From NCBI GenBank assembly GCA_012840395.1, contig DULL01000106.1:1-42277 (forward strand): DNA of 42,277 nucleotides, in the 5' to 3' direction. This document shows, one piece after another, positions 7,771 to 15,956 of this stretch; positions within the stretch are counted from its first letter, which is position 1; each line of letters begins with the position of its first letter. Source of the stretch: Clostridiaceae bacterium. GTDB taxonomy: Bacteria > Bacillota > Clostridia > Acetivibrionales > DULL01. A model generated the notes under the pieces. That model made no database searches, was not told the origin of the DNA, and worked only from the letters and a program-made list of their open reading frames with translations. Position numbers and translations under genes: made by a program.

Positions 7771-8538
7771 ATGTTATTTGATACTCACGCCCATTATGAT
7801 GATGAGGCATACAATGAGGATAGGAAAGAAGTATTAAGAAGAGCCTTTGAAAGCGGCGTTACTTACATTCTGTGTGCTTCCTGCGATGTAACTACCTCTG
7901 TTCACAACATAGCCATAGCAAAGGAGTATGAGTTTGTGTATGCCTCTGTGGGCATTCACCCTCATGACGTTGGTAATGCAACTGAAAATGATATTGAAAC
8001 CCTCATAAAGTTGGGGATGGAGGATAAAGTAGTAGCTGTAGGGGAGATAGGCTTAGACTATTATTACAACAATTCTCCAAGAGAGCTTCAGAAACATTGG
8101 TTCAGACTCCAAATAGACGCCGCTAAAAGACTTAAACTTCCTATAATAGTCCATAATAGGGATGCCCATGAAGATTCGTTGAAAATTATTAAAGAAGAAA
8201 AAGCAAGTGAAGTTGGTGGGGTATTCCATTGTTATTCCGGAAGCGTTGAAATGGCAAGAGAACTGCTTAAGAATAATTTTTATATATCAATAGCAGGTCC
8301 GGTAACATTTAAAAATGCCAAAAAGATATTAGAAGTAGCAAAAATTATTCCTGATGACAGATTGTTGATTGAAACAGATTGCCCATATCTGACTCCGGAA
8401 CCTTACCGGGGAAAAAGAAATGAATCTGCCTATGTAAGGTTTGTTGCAGAAAAAATTGCTGAGATAAGGGGAACAACTTTTGAGCATATTGCTGAAATAA
8501 CAAGAGAAAACGGAAAAAGGCTGTTTAGGATCAAGTAA
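7771..8538 (+). CDS. tatD: TatD-family metal-dependent deoxyribonuclease
   Basis: TatD proteins are TIM-barrel metallo-hydrolases with 3'-5' DNase activity linked to DNA repair. The metal-binding residues can be seen in order: DTHAH at residues 4-8, the VGEIGLDYYY strand with its Glu, HNRDAHED, FHCYSG and the ETDCPYLTPEPYRGKRNE signature near the end. The length of 255 aa is normal. The ATG lacks a strong ribosome site (ACAGGACGG upstream), so translation may lean on metG. The gene order metG-tatD is the common Firmicute one. The next gene begins 22 bases later. Confidence 0.95.
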   Translation: MLFDTHAHYDDEAYNEDRKEVLRRAFESGVTYILCASCDVTTSVHNIAIAKEYEFVYASVGIHPHDVGNATENDIETLIKLGMEDKVVAVGEIGLDYYYNNSPRELQKHWFRLQIDAAKRLKLPIIVHNRDAHEDSLKIIKEEKASEVGGVFHCYSGSVEMARELLKNNFYISIAGPVTFKNAKKILEVAKIIPDDRLLIETDCPYLTPEPYRGKRNESAYVRFVAEKIAEIRGTTFEHIAEITRENGKRLFRIK

Positions 8539-8560
8539 ACAGAGTCAATGGGGGTTAAAT

Positions 8561-9271
8561 ATGAAAAAACTGGTTCTTATTGTCGTTTGGTTGTTGCTTA
8601 TAGCAGTTTTTGTTGTTTTAAACTATCTGATATGGGATCGGGAAAATAAAGAAAAAGACATCGAGAGCCTTGAAAGTCTGAATGCCAGCAACAGTTCAAG
8701 TATTGCAGCCCTGGGAAGAGAAATCAATAATCTTGAAACAGAGAAAAAACGAATGGAATCAGAAATATTTGACTTGAAGAAAAAAATTTCGGATCTGGAA
8801 GATGCAAATAAAAAAATTGAGGAAGATAACAAGAAAAATCTCGAAATAATCCAGCGGAAAAATGAAACAATCTATACGCTTATTCAGCAATCAGGCACAA
8901 AAGATATTGAAAAAGCCATCATAAATTGGGTAGATAGTATAAATGCCGGAAATTATGATGAGGCATATAAATTAATAAGACTAAGACCTTCCAGTAATCA
9001 AGTTTTAATGAGCCCCAAGGAATTTGCTGATAATTATAAAAACAGTATAAAAAGTATTAAAATCGAATCTATGGAATTTCTTCCTGAGGATATATTAGAT
9101 AATAAAAAAGGAGATATTGTATTTAAAGTACAGTTTATTATAGAGAAATCCGAAGGTTTTGACAGATCATTTACTGATTTTTCTGAAGGATTGAATGAAA
9201 GATATATTACAGTGGATTATTCAAAAGAAATGGAACAGTGGATGATCTCAGGAATTTTCACAGCCTATTAA
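8561..9271 (+). CDS. Membrane-anchored coiled-coil protein of unknown function
   Basis: Not a recognised family by eye. The 236-residue protein starts with one hydrophobic helix (residues about 4-25), consistent with an uncleaved anchor. A long charged coiled coil follows (about 30-110, with repeated Glu/Lys/Leu heptads). The C-terminal domain of about 120 residues begins KAIINWVDSINAGNYDEAY, which resembles NTF2-like or DUF4878-type folds used as extracytoplasmic sensor or cap domains. It starts 22 bases after tatD with GGGGGTT upstream, so it belongs to the metG-tatD transcript. It could be a cell-envelope scaffold. No catalytic motif is seen. Confidence 0.8.
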   Translation: MKKLVLIVVWLLLIAVFVVLNYLIWDRENKEKDIESLESLNASNSSSIAALGREINNLETEKKRMESEIFDLKKKISDLEDANKKIEEDNKKNLEIIQRKNETIYTLIQQSGTKDIEKAIINWVDSINAGNYDEAYKLIRLRPSSNQVLMSPKEFADNYKNSIKSIKIESMEFLPEDILDNKKGDIVFKVQFIIEKSEGFDRSFTDFSEGLNERYITVDYSKEMEQWMISGIFTAY

Positions 9272-9400
9272 CATAATTAACATAAATAAAATTATCACAA
9301 ATTACTTCCAGGTTCATATAATGTACTAATAGCAGGGGAAATTATGGGTTTATGTATTTCCCAAGCTAGCTATGAAATTATATGCTGGAGGGATAAGTAA

Positions 9401-9823
9401 ATGAAAGAAGAAAATAAAATGAAAGAAATGGGCAATAGATCTGGCGAAAGAAAGAGTGCTGCATCACAAGCAGCGAAGGTTCCGCAACAGGCTGAAGTAC
9501 CTCAGATGATGGAAATACCTATGCCCACCCAGGCGCAAGAAGCTTTCCCTAGCCATGATATATACGATGTATCAGGTATGTATGGAATGCAGCCGATGCT
9601 TCATAATGGTATGCCTATGATGATGCAGAATGATTACATGTGCCCGACACCAGAAACATACCATATGCCTGAATCATATGTAATGCCACAGCAATATCAG
9701 ATTCCTCAGATGTATATGGGACCGATGATTTGCTGTCCTATTCTGAAACAGTTACAGTGTCCTATAATAATGAATGGATACGGAATGAACGGCATGGGCG
9801 GTATGGGAATGCCTAGATGGTAA
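9401..9823 (+). CDS. Met/Pro-rich small protein, possible spore-surface protein
   Basis: A 140-residue hydrophilic protein with no recognised domain. Residues 1-45 are Lys/Glu/Ala-rich; the rest is strongly enriched in Met, Pro, Tyr and Gln, with many M-P, Y-x-M-P and P-Q-x-Y pairs and a Gly/Met tail ending MGMPRW. Three Cys lie in MICCPILKQLQC plus one in DYMCP. Such composition is found in coat or crust proteins and in Met-rich metal binders; neither can be proved here. It has GGAGGG upstream and its own downstream terminator. CATATAAT at 9315-9322 is a possible sporulation-type -10, but no fitting -35 was found. Confidence 0.75.
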   Translation: MKEENKMKEMGNRSGERKSAASQAAKVPQQAEVPQMMEIPMPTQAQEAFPSHDIYDVSGMYGMQPMLHNGMPMMMQNDYMCPTPETYHMPESYVMPQQYQIPQMYMGPMICCPILKQLQCPIIMNGYGMNGMGGMGMPRW

Positions 9824-9916
9824 TTATTTCAGGCAAGGAGAGAAGTAATCAAAATAATAATGTAAAAAGTAGTCAGCATTAAGAGGTAGTATAGGGTTAT
9901 AAACAAGCCAGTATAG

Positions 9917-9944
9917 AGAGCAGTTTACTTCTGCTCTTTTTTAT
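9917..9944 (+). terminator. Terminator after the Met-rich gene
   Basis: AGAGCAG (9917-9923) pairs with CTGCTCT (9931-9937) around a 7-base loop and is followed by a T-run. Confidence 0.8.
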
Positions 9945-10076
9945 TAAGCAGTGCTTTGATTAATGGCAATGCATTCACTTATCATTCATTTTAATATTAG
10001 ATTTATAGAACTCTGCCATATTATGTTATATAATTTATTTTGTAAAGGTGATACCTGGATAAAGGAGGATATACTC

Positions 10077-11096
10077 TTGAATACTTATTTTATAAAAACT
10101 GAGGTTGACAGGATCTTTTATTCTGAATATCTTGAAGAACGCATGCCGTCAAAGATTTTTGATGCACATGTACATATAAACTTAAAGTCCCATGTGGAAG
10201 GAGTTACACCAGAAAGAATAAAGACAGACTGGGCTCTTGAGTGCGGTATCGTACTTCCCTGTGAAGATGCATATGCCTGCGCTGAGGAATTATATCCTGG
10301 TGTTGAATACAAGATAGCTGGAATGCCATGGCCAATAAAAGAAGCAGATTTAAAAGCAAATAATGAATACCTGTCTCAGAAAAAGTCAGAAGGCAAACTG
10401 ACACCTTTTATGAGTTTAGCACCTGACTGGGATATAGAAGAAACAGAGGAATTTCTGGTAAATGGCGGGTTTATAGGCTTTAAACCATATCCTGATATGG
10501 TTTCAGGTAAAAAAGGTGCGGATATAAGCATATTTGATTTTATAACAAGGGAACAGCTTAAACTGCTTGACAAGTATAAAAGAGCGCTCATGCTCCATCT
10601 GCCACGGAAAGAAAGATTAGCAGATCCTGACAATGTCAGGGAATTAATGGAAATAAGAGAGAAATATCCGGAAATAAAAATTGTTATTGCTCATTTTGGC
10701 AGAGCTTTCTGTCCCTATTATCTGGAAAAGGGGCTTGAAATGATGAGTGGGGCAGAAGGTTTCTATTTTGACACTACTGGAGTAATAAATCCGGCAGTCT
10801 ATAGACTGGCTTTTGAAAAAATACCTGTTGATAAAATATTATATGGTTCCGATATGCCTATATTTTTCTGGCATGGAAAAAGAAAGTGGACTGAAAGAGA
10901 TTATTTTAACTTGTGCAGAGAAGATTTTTCCTGGAACAAACACCTGGAATCTCCGGAAGAAGAAGCAAAATATACATTCTTCTTATACGAACAAATGAAA
11001 TCTATACTTGATACAGCTGATGAAATCGGATTTACTGACCGGGAAAAAGATAAAATTTTTTACGATAATTTGTACAATTTGGTTAACAACATTTAA
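10077..11096 (+). CDS. Amidohydrolase-2 family metal-dependent hydrolase
   Basis: The protein has the TIM-barrel amidohydrolase (Amidohydro_2) layout of hydrolases and decarboxylases. Visible metal-site features are FDAHVHIN at the start, MLHLPRKE, IAHFGR in the middle and LYGSDMPIFFWHG near the end with the conserved Asp. I chose TTG at 10077 because a perfect AAAGGAGG lies 8 bases upstream; the frame is open to an ATG at 9963, but that start has no ribosome site. The result is about 339 residues, normal for the family. It stands between two hairpins and appears monocistronic. Substrate unknown; relatives act on aromatic acids, lactones or amides. Confidence 0.88.
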   Translation: MNTYFIKTEVDRIFYSEYLEERMPSKIFDAHVHINLKSHVEGVTPERIKTDWALECGIVLPCEDAYACAEELYPGVEYKIAGMPWPIKEADLKANNEYLSQKKSEGKLTPFMSLAPDWDIEETEEFLVNGGFIGFKPYPDMVSGKKGADISIFDFITREQLKLLDKYKRALMLHLPRKERLADPDNVRELMEIREKYPEIKIVIAHFGRAFCPYYLEKGLEMMSGAEGFYFDTTGVINPAVYRLAFEKIPVDKILYGSDMPIFFWHGKRKWTERDYFNLCREDFSWNKHLESPEEEAKYTFFLYEQMKSILDTADEIGFTDREKDKIFYDNLYNLVNNI

Positions 11097-11159
11097 ATTT
11101 ACCTCATGTGCAGAAGTTAAGAATTAATTAAAGAATTTATTATTGATGTTTAATATTTC

Positions 11160-11210
11160 AGAAATCACAGCAAACTCATTTCTTTTAAAAGTGAAATTGC
11201 TGTGATTTCT
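11160..11210 (+). terminator. Perfect 14-bp hairpin downstream of the amidohydrolase gene
   Basis: AGAAATCACAGCAA (11160-11173) and TTGCTGTGATTTCT (11197-11210) pair perfectly, and the loop has a further short stem. The T-run is weak (TTTCTT), so it may be a weak terminator or an RNA-stabilising hairpin. Confidence 0.55.
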
Positions 11211-11295
11211 TAAAGTATTATACTATTTTCCCTGCATTAGCAGATATACAACTTGTCTCAGTAATGTATGTATAACTTGTCATATTTTTTTAAAA

Positions 11296-11403
11296 ATAGA
11301 ATATACATAAAACATGGTTTAAGACAAAGCCAACAAACTGACAGGTAAAAATAAAGGAGGCAATGCCATTGTTTTATGATATTTAAGGGTATGTATATTT
11401 TAT
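11296..11403 (+). promoter_or_regulatory. Structured element with enclosed strong ribosome site, unknown class
   Basis: A long-range stem joins 11296-11309 with 11390-11403 (14 pairs, one G-U). A second pairing, CATAAAACA (11306-11314) with TGTTTTATG (11370-11378), overlaps the first arm, so the two are alternatives. AAAGGAGG (11353-11360) lies inside but only tiny reading frames follow. I matched no known riboswitch consensus. The promoter for the next gene lies downstream of it, so the element would need a separate upstream promoter, which I did not find. The remaining 11097-11525 gap is AT-rich. Confidence 0.35.
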
Positions 11404-11451
11404 CAAAAACAGGTAAATAATTACAATATAAGTAATATAATGGGAATATAA

Positions 11452-11480
11452 TTGACAAAAAGATTCTAATAATTTAAAAT
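11452..11480 (+). promoter_or_regulatory. Promoter of the YabE-like gene
   Basis: TTGACA (11452-11457), 17 bases, TAAAAT (11475-11480). This is a near-consensus SigA promoter with a leader of about 40 bases. Confidence 0.8.
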
Positions 11481-11525
11481 GGCAACAAGTCCCTTATTAT
11501 TAATATTTAATAGGAGGAACTTATT

Positions 11526-12584
11526 TTGAAGCCGATAGAAAAAAATATAAAAAGGCTAATAAAATCTACAGAAAGGATTATTGCTGTTGGTGTATTAATA
11601 ATAGTTACTTTAGCAGGTTTAGGTTTATTCGAATATCTAAGAAGAGATGTGGTAATTAGCTGTGGTACGGAAAGAATTGTGCTAAAGACTATGAAAAACA
11701 CTGTAGAAGAAGTTTTGGAAGAAGCCGGAGTTGAAGTTGTACCTGATGATTATATAAGTGTACCTCTTGACTCCATATTACATAAGACAAAAATCAATGA
11801 TATACAAATAAAAAAAGCTGTACCGGTTTATGTAGAAGTGGATGGACAGGAAATCAAACTTATGAGCTGTAAGGAAACCGTAAAAGATGCTCTTGCAGCC
11901 GGCGGTATTAACTTATCACCGTTAGACAGGCTTGAATATGCAGATCTTGACGATATAGTAGTTGAAAACATGAAACTAAAAATCGTCAGGGTGGATGTAA
12001 GAGAAGTAAATGAAGAAATTCCCATTCCTTATCAGGTAGTAATGAGAGAAAACGATAAATTGGAACATGGTAAGGAAAAAGTTGTTCGTCAGGGAGAAGA
12101 AGGAGTTGAGCAAAAAACATATAAGGTGGTCTATGAGGATGGCAAAGAAGTAAAAAGAGAGCTGCTTATTCAAAAAATATTGTCAGCTCCCATTGACAAG
12201 ATTGTAGAGATAGGCACTATGCTCACCTATAAGACTGCCAGAGGAGATACTATAAGATATTCAAAGGTCCTTAATATGAGAGCCACTGCTTACACCTCCT
12301 CCTTTGAAGATACAGGAAAGAATCCTGATCATCCACAATTTGGTATCACCTACACAGGTATTAAGGCAAAAAAAGGAGTAATTGCCGTTGATCCAAAGGT
12401 GATACCACTGGGAACCAAAGTATATGTAGAAGTTGCCGGGAGCACACCTGATTATGGGTATGCTGTGGCAGCAGATATAGGGGGTGCAATAAAAGGCGAT
12501 TTGATAGACCTGTATTTTGAAGATGTTGAAACAGTTAGATCTTGGGGTATAAAAAGAGTAAAGGTTTATATCCTTGAAGAGTAG
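11526..12584 (+). CDS. yabE: YabE-like cell-wall protein (DUF348 x2, G5, 3D domains)
   Basis: This is a secreted or membrane-anchored peptidoglycan-active protein related to resuscitation-promoting factors. Residues about 18-38 form a membrane helix. Two ubiquitin-like DUF348 domains follow (about 43-100 and 101-155), then a G5 domain (about 160-235) and a C-terminal 3D domain (about 255-352). The 3D domain shows MRATAYTSS, GVIAVDPKVIPLGTKVYVE and the conserved Asp set in AADIGGAIKGDLIDLYF, the fold used by MltA-type lytic transglycosylases. Start is TTG with AGGAGGA upstream. It lies just before rsmA as in Bacillus, but rnmV is absent between them. Confidence 0.93.
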   Translation: MKPIEKNIKRLIKSTERIIAVGVLIIVTLAGLGLFEYLRRDVVISCGTERIVLKTMKNTVEEVLEEAGVEVVPDDYISVPLDSILHKTKINDIQIKKAVPVYVEVDGQEIKLMSCKETVKDALAAGGINLSPLDRLEYADLDDIVVENMKLKIVRVDVREVNEEIPIPYQVVMRENDKLEHGKEKVVRQGEEGVEQKTYKVVYEDGKEVKRELLIQKILSAPIDKIVEIGTMLTYKTARGDTIRYSKVLNMRATAYTSSFEDTGKNPDHPQFGITYTGIKAKKGVIAVDPKVIPLGTKVYVEVAGSTPDYGYAVAADIGGAIKGDLIDLYFEDVETVRSWGIKRVKVYILEE

Positions 12585-12685
12585 ATGTGTTTTAAAAGAA
12601 TCTTAAATTATAATCATATTATGAATTAAATTATGGATTAGCATATTTCAAAAACAAATCATTATAAAATAAGGGACTAAATTCT

Positions 12686-12713
12686 AAAGCCGGGTAAATC
12701 CCGGCTTTGCTTT
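12686..12713 (+). terminator. Terminator between yabE and rsmA
   Basis: AAAGCCGGG (12686-12694), loop TAAAT and CCCGGCTTT (12700-12708) are followed by GCTTTAAT. The stem is perfect and GC-rich; the T-run is broken by GC. Confidence 0.8.
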
Positions 12714-12753
12714 AATAAATTATTAGCATAGTGAAAATAAAATGAGGTTGGGT

Positions 12754-13662
12754 ATGGAAAATAGTACTGGCAGCCCTAAATATAGCTGTATTAACACCAG
12801 AGAAATTATAAAAAAACATAATATTAGATTGTCAAAAAGCCTGGGGCAAAACTTTCTTACAAGTATAGATGCAGTCAGGAAGATTGCTGATGCAGCAGAG
12901 ATCAGTAAAAGAGATTTTATTATAGAAATAGGCCCTGGAATAGGTAACTTAACAGTTGAGCTTGCAGATAGGTGCCATAAAGTCCTTGCAATAGAAATAG
13001 ACCGGCGCCTTATTCCTGCCCTTGAAGAAAACATTTCCGGTTTATCAAATGTCAGGATTATTAATGAAGATTTTTTGAAGGTCAATTTAGCAGAATATGT
13101 TTGTAAAGATAACAATATCTGTTCTTCTGAATCAGGATATACCAATATTAAGATTGTGGCAAATCTTCCATATTACATTACAACACCAATCATTTTAAAA
13201 CTAATAGAGGAAAAATTACCTTTGGACATGCTTGTTCTTATGGTTCAGAAAGAAGTTGAGAAAAGGATAACTGCCAGCCCCGGAGAAAAAAACTACGGGA
13301 TATTATCGGTAGCAGTACAATGTTTTTATAATATAGAAAAAGCTTTAAACATACCGAGGCATTGCTTTTTCCCACAACCAGATGTGGATTCTGTAGTTCT
13401 TAAAATGAATAGGAAGAAGGAATCTTTAATATTACAATCTCAAAAAGATACATTTCTTAAAGTTCTAAAGTGTTCTTTCAGCCACAGAAGAAAAACAATA
13501 ATTAATTCTTTGAAAGATTCAGAGTTATTCGTGGGAAATGAAACCATGATCAGGCAGACTTTAAACATGTTGGGAATAGAAGAGTCTGTGAGAGCCGAAG
13601 CACTTCCTGTTCTGCAGTTTGTCAGGCTTGCAAAGACCATATCAAATATGGACAAAGGGTAA
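12754..13662 (+). CDS. rsmA: 16S rRNA A1518/A1519 dimethyltransferase (KsgA)
   Basis: RsmA adds four methyl groups to two adjacent adenines in helix 45 of 16S rRNA, a late ribosome-assembly check. The sequence has SKSLGQNFL near the N-terminus, the AdoMet loop EIGPGIGNLT, the acidic EIDRRL strand and the catalytic NLPYYITTPI motif, and ends with the C-terminal helical domain containing CSFSHRRKTIINSL. I favour ATG 12754, preceded by GAGG at a 6-base gap; the in-frame ATG at 12742 has almost no ribosome site. A terminator separates it from yabE, so it must have its own promoter, which I could not place firmly. Confidence 0.95.
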   Translation: MENSTGSPKYSCINTREIIKKHNIRLSKSLGQNFLTSIDAVRKIADAAEISKRDFIIEIGPGIGNLTVELADRCHKVLAIEIDRRLIPALEENISGLSNVRIINEDFLKVNLAEYVCKDNNICSSESGYTNIKIVANLPYYITTPIILKLIEEKLPLDMLVLMVQKEVEKRITASPGEKNYGILSVAVQCFYNIEKALNIPRHCFFPQPDVDSVVLKMNRKKESLILQSQKDTFLKVLKCSFSHRRKTIINSLKDSELFVGNETMIRQTLNMLGIEESVRAEALPVLQFVRLAKTISNMDKG

Positions 13663-13774
13663 TCTTATTTTTGCAATAAATAGTGTTGTTAAATCCCTAT
13701 TCCAGCATATATATAGTATAAAAGAGATTTGAATACTCAAGTTTTTATGTATGTTTGGAATAGGGGGCAATGCT

Positions 13775-15199
13775 GTGGTTGAAAGATATAAATTCCAGAG
13801 AAATTATTATATTTTTGAAGTTGAAGATGCTGAATATGGAGCTGGTAAGGAACCAATAGGTTATATAAAAATAGAAATCAGAAAAGGCAAAGGAAAGCTG
13901 TCTGCTTTAGTTCAGGATATAAAGAATACTATTGGTTTCATCTATAATTTATGTGCTTTTGATTGCAGCAGAAATGATATTTTCAAAGCGGATATATGCA
14001 ATATAGAAGTGATTAACAATAAAGCGGAAGTACAGCTGGAATTTAATCCCTATGACTTTTTTAACAGTGGAAGAAGCATAGATAATTTTTCAGTATTCGC
14101 ACTTCTTGTGGAACCCAAAGGTTCTGAGAGACTTAAGATAATTTGTCCTCTTGCTGCCTATAAGGATAAGAAAGAAGATTGGAGAGGCAAGCTGAGAACA
14201 AAAACAAATAAAAATTATATAGAAAACACTAAAGAAAGATATGAGGAGAAACATCAGGAAAACCAGGAAGAATTAATACAAAAAAGCGAGAGAACTGAAG
14301 AATATAAAGAAAAAGAAAAGAAAGAACAAATAGAAGAACATAAGGAAGAACGGATAGAAAAAAATAGAAAAGAATGTACAGGAAAACAAGAAGAAGATAT
14401 AAAGAAAGAGTACATACAAGAGTATAATAATGAAAATAAAAAAGAATATATAGATGAGAACAAAGAAGAAGGCAAAGGGGAAGATAAAAGAGAAGATGTA
14501 GAGGATAATAAAGAAGTTGCAAAAGATATTAAGGAGAAAGACAAAGAGGATTACAAGGTAGAATCCAAAAAGGAAAATAATAGTTATGAAGGAAATTTTA
14601 AAGGAGATAATGTTCCAGTAGAGGAAAACAAGGCTCCAAGTGAAGAACAGGGAAAAAAGAATTTAGGTCAGGAGTATAGGGAAAGACAAAGTCCCAGATA
14701 CTGGCACTGCCCTGCAGGAATTTCCTCCTGTACTGATTGTGCATTTTTTAAAGAAAGAGAAAGAGCCCAGATAGAAGCTGGTACAAACAAAACCTTCGAT
14801 TTTGGAGCTTTGGCTGAGTATTTTGATAAGTATTTTGAAAAGTCAGATCCTTTCAACAGCAGGAGAAAAGACTACAGGTGGTGGGAAGTAAGTACTCTGG
14901 TCTATCTAAACAATATACTCTATCAATTCGGGATTAAAACAACCGACCTGTTTAATACAAATGTAATGAGGGCACATCTTAAATACCGGCACTTAATTGT
15001 GGGTATATATACTGACAGAATAAGGCACAGAGGGTATGTTGTATTCGGTATACCAGGAGTATATAGTGTGGATACCAGGCCTCTTGGCAGTGCCTGCAGA
15101 TGGGTTCAGCTAAAAGGCAACAGACCCAGAGAAGGAGCTTTTGGATACTGGCTTGCCTATTATGAACCGGAAAGTGGAGAATTCCTGAATTTTAGCTAA
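13775..15199 (+). CDS. Clostridial protein with Glu/Lys-rich centre, possibly spore-associated
   Basis: Not assigned to a named family. Three parts are visible: an N-terminal domain of about 140 residues, a highly charged Glu/Lys/Asn-rich region (roughly residues 145-305) with no stable sequence repeat, and a C-terminal domain of about 165 residues. That last domain starts near RYWHCPAGISSCTDC, includes YRWWEVSTLVYLNN, VFGIPGVYS and GYWLAYYEPESGEFL, and resembles a clostridial domain of unknown role. GTG 13775 has AGGGGGC six bases upstream; an ATG at 13751 has none. It lies after rsmA where Bacillus has the spore protease gene yabG, but no protease motif is seen. Confidence 0.8.
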   Translation: MVERYKFQRNYYIFEVEDAEYGAGKEPIGYIKIEIRKGKGKLSALVQDIKNTIGFIYNLCAFDCSRNDIFKADICNIEVINNKAEVQLEFNPYDFFNSGRSIDNFSVFALLVEPKGSERLKIICPLAAYKDKKEDWRGKLRTKTNKNYIENTKERYEEKHQENQEELIQKSERTEEYKEKEKKEQIEEHKEERIEKNRKECTGKQEEDIKKEYIQEYNNENKKEYIDENKEEGKGEDKREDVEDNKEVAKDIKEKDKEDYKVESKKENNSYEGNFKGDNVPVEENKAPSEEQGKKNLGQEYRERQSPRYWHCPAGISSCTDCAFFKERERAQIEAGTNKTFDFGALAEYFDKYFEKSDPFNSRRKDYRWWEVSTLVYLNNILYQFGIKTTDLFNTNVMRAHLKYRHLIVGIYTDRIRHRGYVVFGIPGVYSVDTRPLGSACRWVQLKGNRPREGAFGYWLAYYEPESGEFLNFS

Positions 15200-15221
15200 T
15201 AAAAGTATTTAAAAAACATAA

Positions 15222-15238
15222 AATATTTCGAACCCCAA
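15222..15238 (+). repeat. Left arm of a 17-bp inverted repeat flanking the DUF4870 gene
   Basis: AATATTTCGAACCCCAA. Its exact reverse complement is at 15649-15665. It lies 20 bases past the stop codon of the reverse-strand DUF4870 gene. Confidence 0.85.
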
Positions 15239-15257
15239 TTATTATTCATATGTTTTT

Positions 15258-15602
15258 TTACTTGTCTAACTGCTGTTCGGCAAAATCGCCGGTAATAGGC
15301 AGTTTATACATTTCGCCTCTGTACGCTTTAATCATGAGGATAAGCCAGAGAATAACCTCCAGTATCCAGATTATTGATTTAATTAGTGGCCCTAAAAATG
15401 GTATAATTCCTATAATATAAGAGAATACCATTAATGGAAGAAATGTTACTATTGACTGAATAGCATGAAATTTTACAAATCTGTTTTCCTTTTCCAAAAT
15501 ATAAAATATTATTCCTGTTATCCATGTTAATACGTAACAAAGCAATCCTGCAACATTTTCACTAATACCCAGTGAAGTTTTGTTTGAATTTCCACTAGAC
15601 AT
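15258..15602 (-). CDS. DUF4870 (Tic20-like) membrane protein
   Basis: A 114-residue integral membrane protein of the DUF4870 family, whose role is not known. Three to four hydrophobic helices are visible (about 14-35, 50-72 and 78-97). The diagnostic features are NVAGLLCYVLTWITGIIFYILEKENRFVKFHAIQS, here seen around residues 15-50, followed by an aromatic-poor helical pair and a polar tail. The ribosome site is an unusual run of seven G. The gene is monocistronic and framed on both sides by a perfect 17-bp inverted repeat. The charged segment KENRFVKFHA is the most conserved part of the family. Confidence 0.85.
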   Translation of the reverse strand: MSSGNSNKTSLGISENVAGLLCYVLTWITGIIFYILEKENRFVKFHAIQSIVTFLPLMVFSYIIGIIPFLGPLIKSIIWILEVILWLILMIKAYRGEMYKLPITGDFAEQQLDK

Positions 15603-15648
15603 AACTTTCCCCCCCTTAAAAAATTGTTTTGTATTGTTTTTTTACCTC

Positions 15649-15665
15649 TTGGGGTTCGAAATATT
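15649..15665 (-). repeat. Right arm of the 17-bp inverted repeat
   Basis: TTGGGGTTCGAAATATT on the forward strand, the exact reverse complement of 15222-15238. It sits about 47 bases upstream of the DUF4870 start codon, in its leader or promoter. Confidence 0.85.
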
Positions 15666-15956
15666 ATCAGAGCAATAAATAAACGGTCCATTAATAAGTA
15701 TTATAACGCATAAAAAACATTTCTAGATAATTAAACACCGCATTTTGATTTAATCCTCTCAATTCAAAGTACTGTTATAAAAAGTATTTATTATAAAGCA
15801 ATAGAAAAATTTTGTCTGTAGAAAAAGTTCTTCTATATATTGTATTTTATAATATTTTCTACTATGAAACAAAAATTATTTATGTTAGAATTATAATAGT
15901 TAACTACACTATATTATATAGATAATAAGTAAATAAAATGTAGAGAGGAGTATTAT
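15666..15956. other. AT-rich intergenic region
   Basis: With the right repeat arm, the stretch 15603-15956 has no gene. An extended -10 (TG-T-TAGAAT) near 15884-15892 may drive the DUF1836 gene, but its -35 is poor. Nothing else is evident. Confidence 0.5.

Noticed and set aside
11363-11386. 7-codon frame directly after AAAGGAGG in the structured element
   Set aside because: Spacing of 2 bases is too short and the peptide has no meaning; could only be a leader peptide.
14229-14544. Two reverse-strand frames of 96-97 codons rich in Leu, Ser and Phe
   Set aside because: They are antisense shadows of the Glu/Lys-rich region; the composition is forced by that strand.
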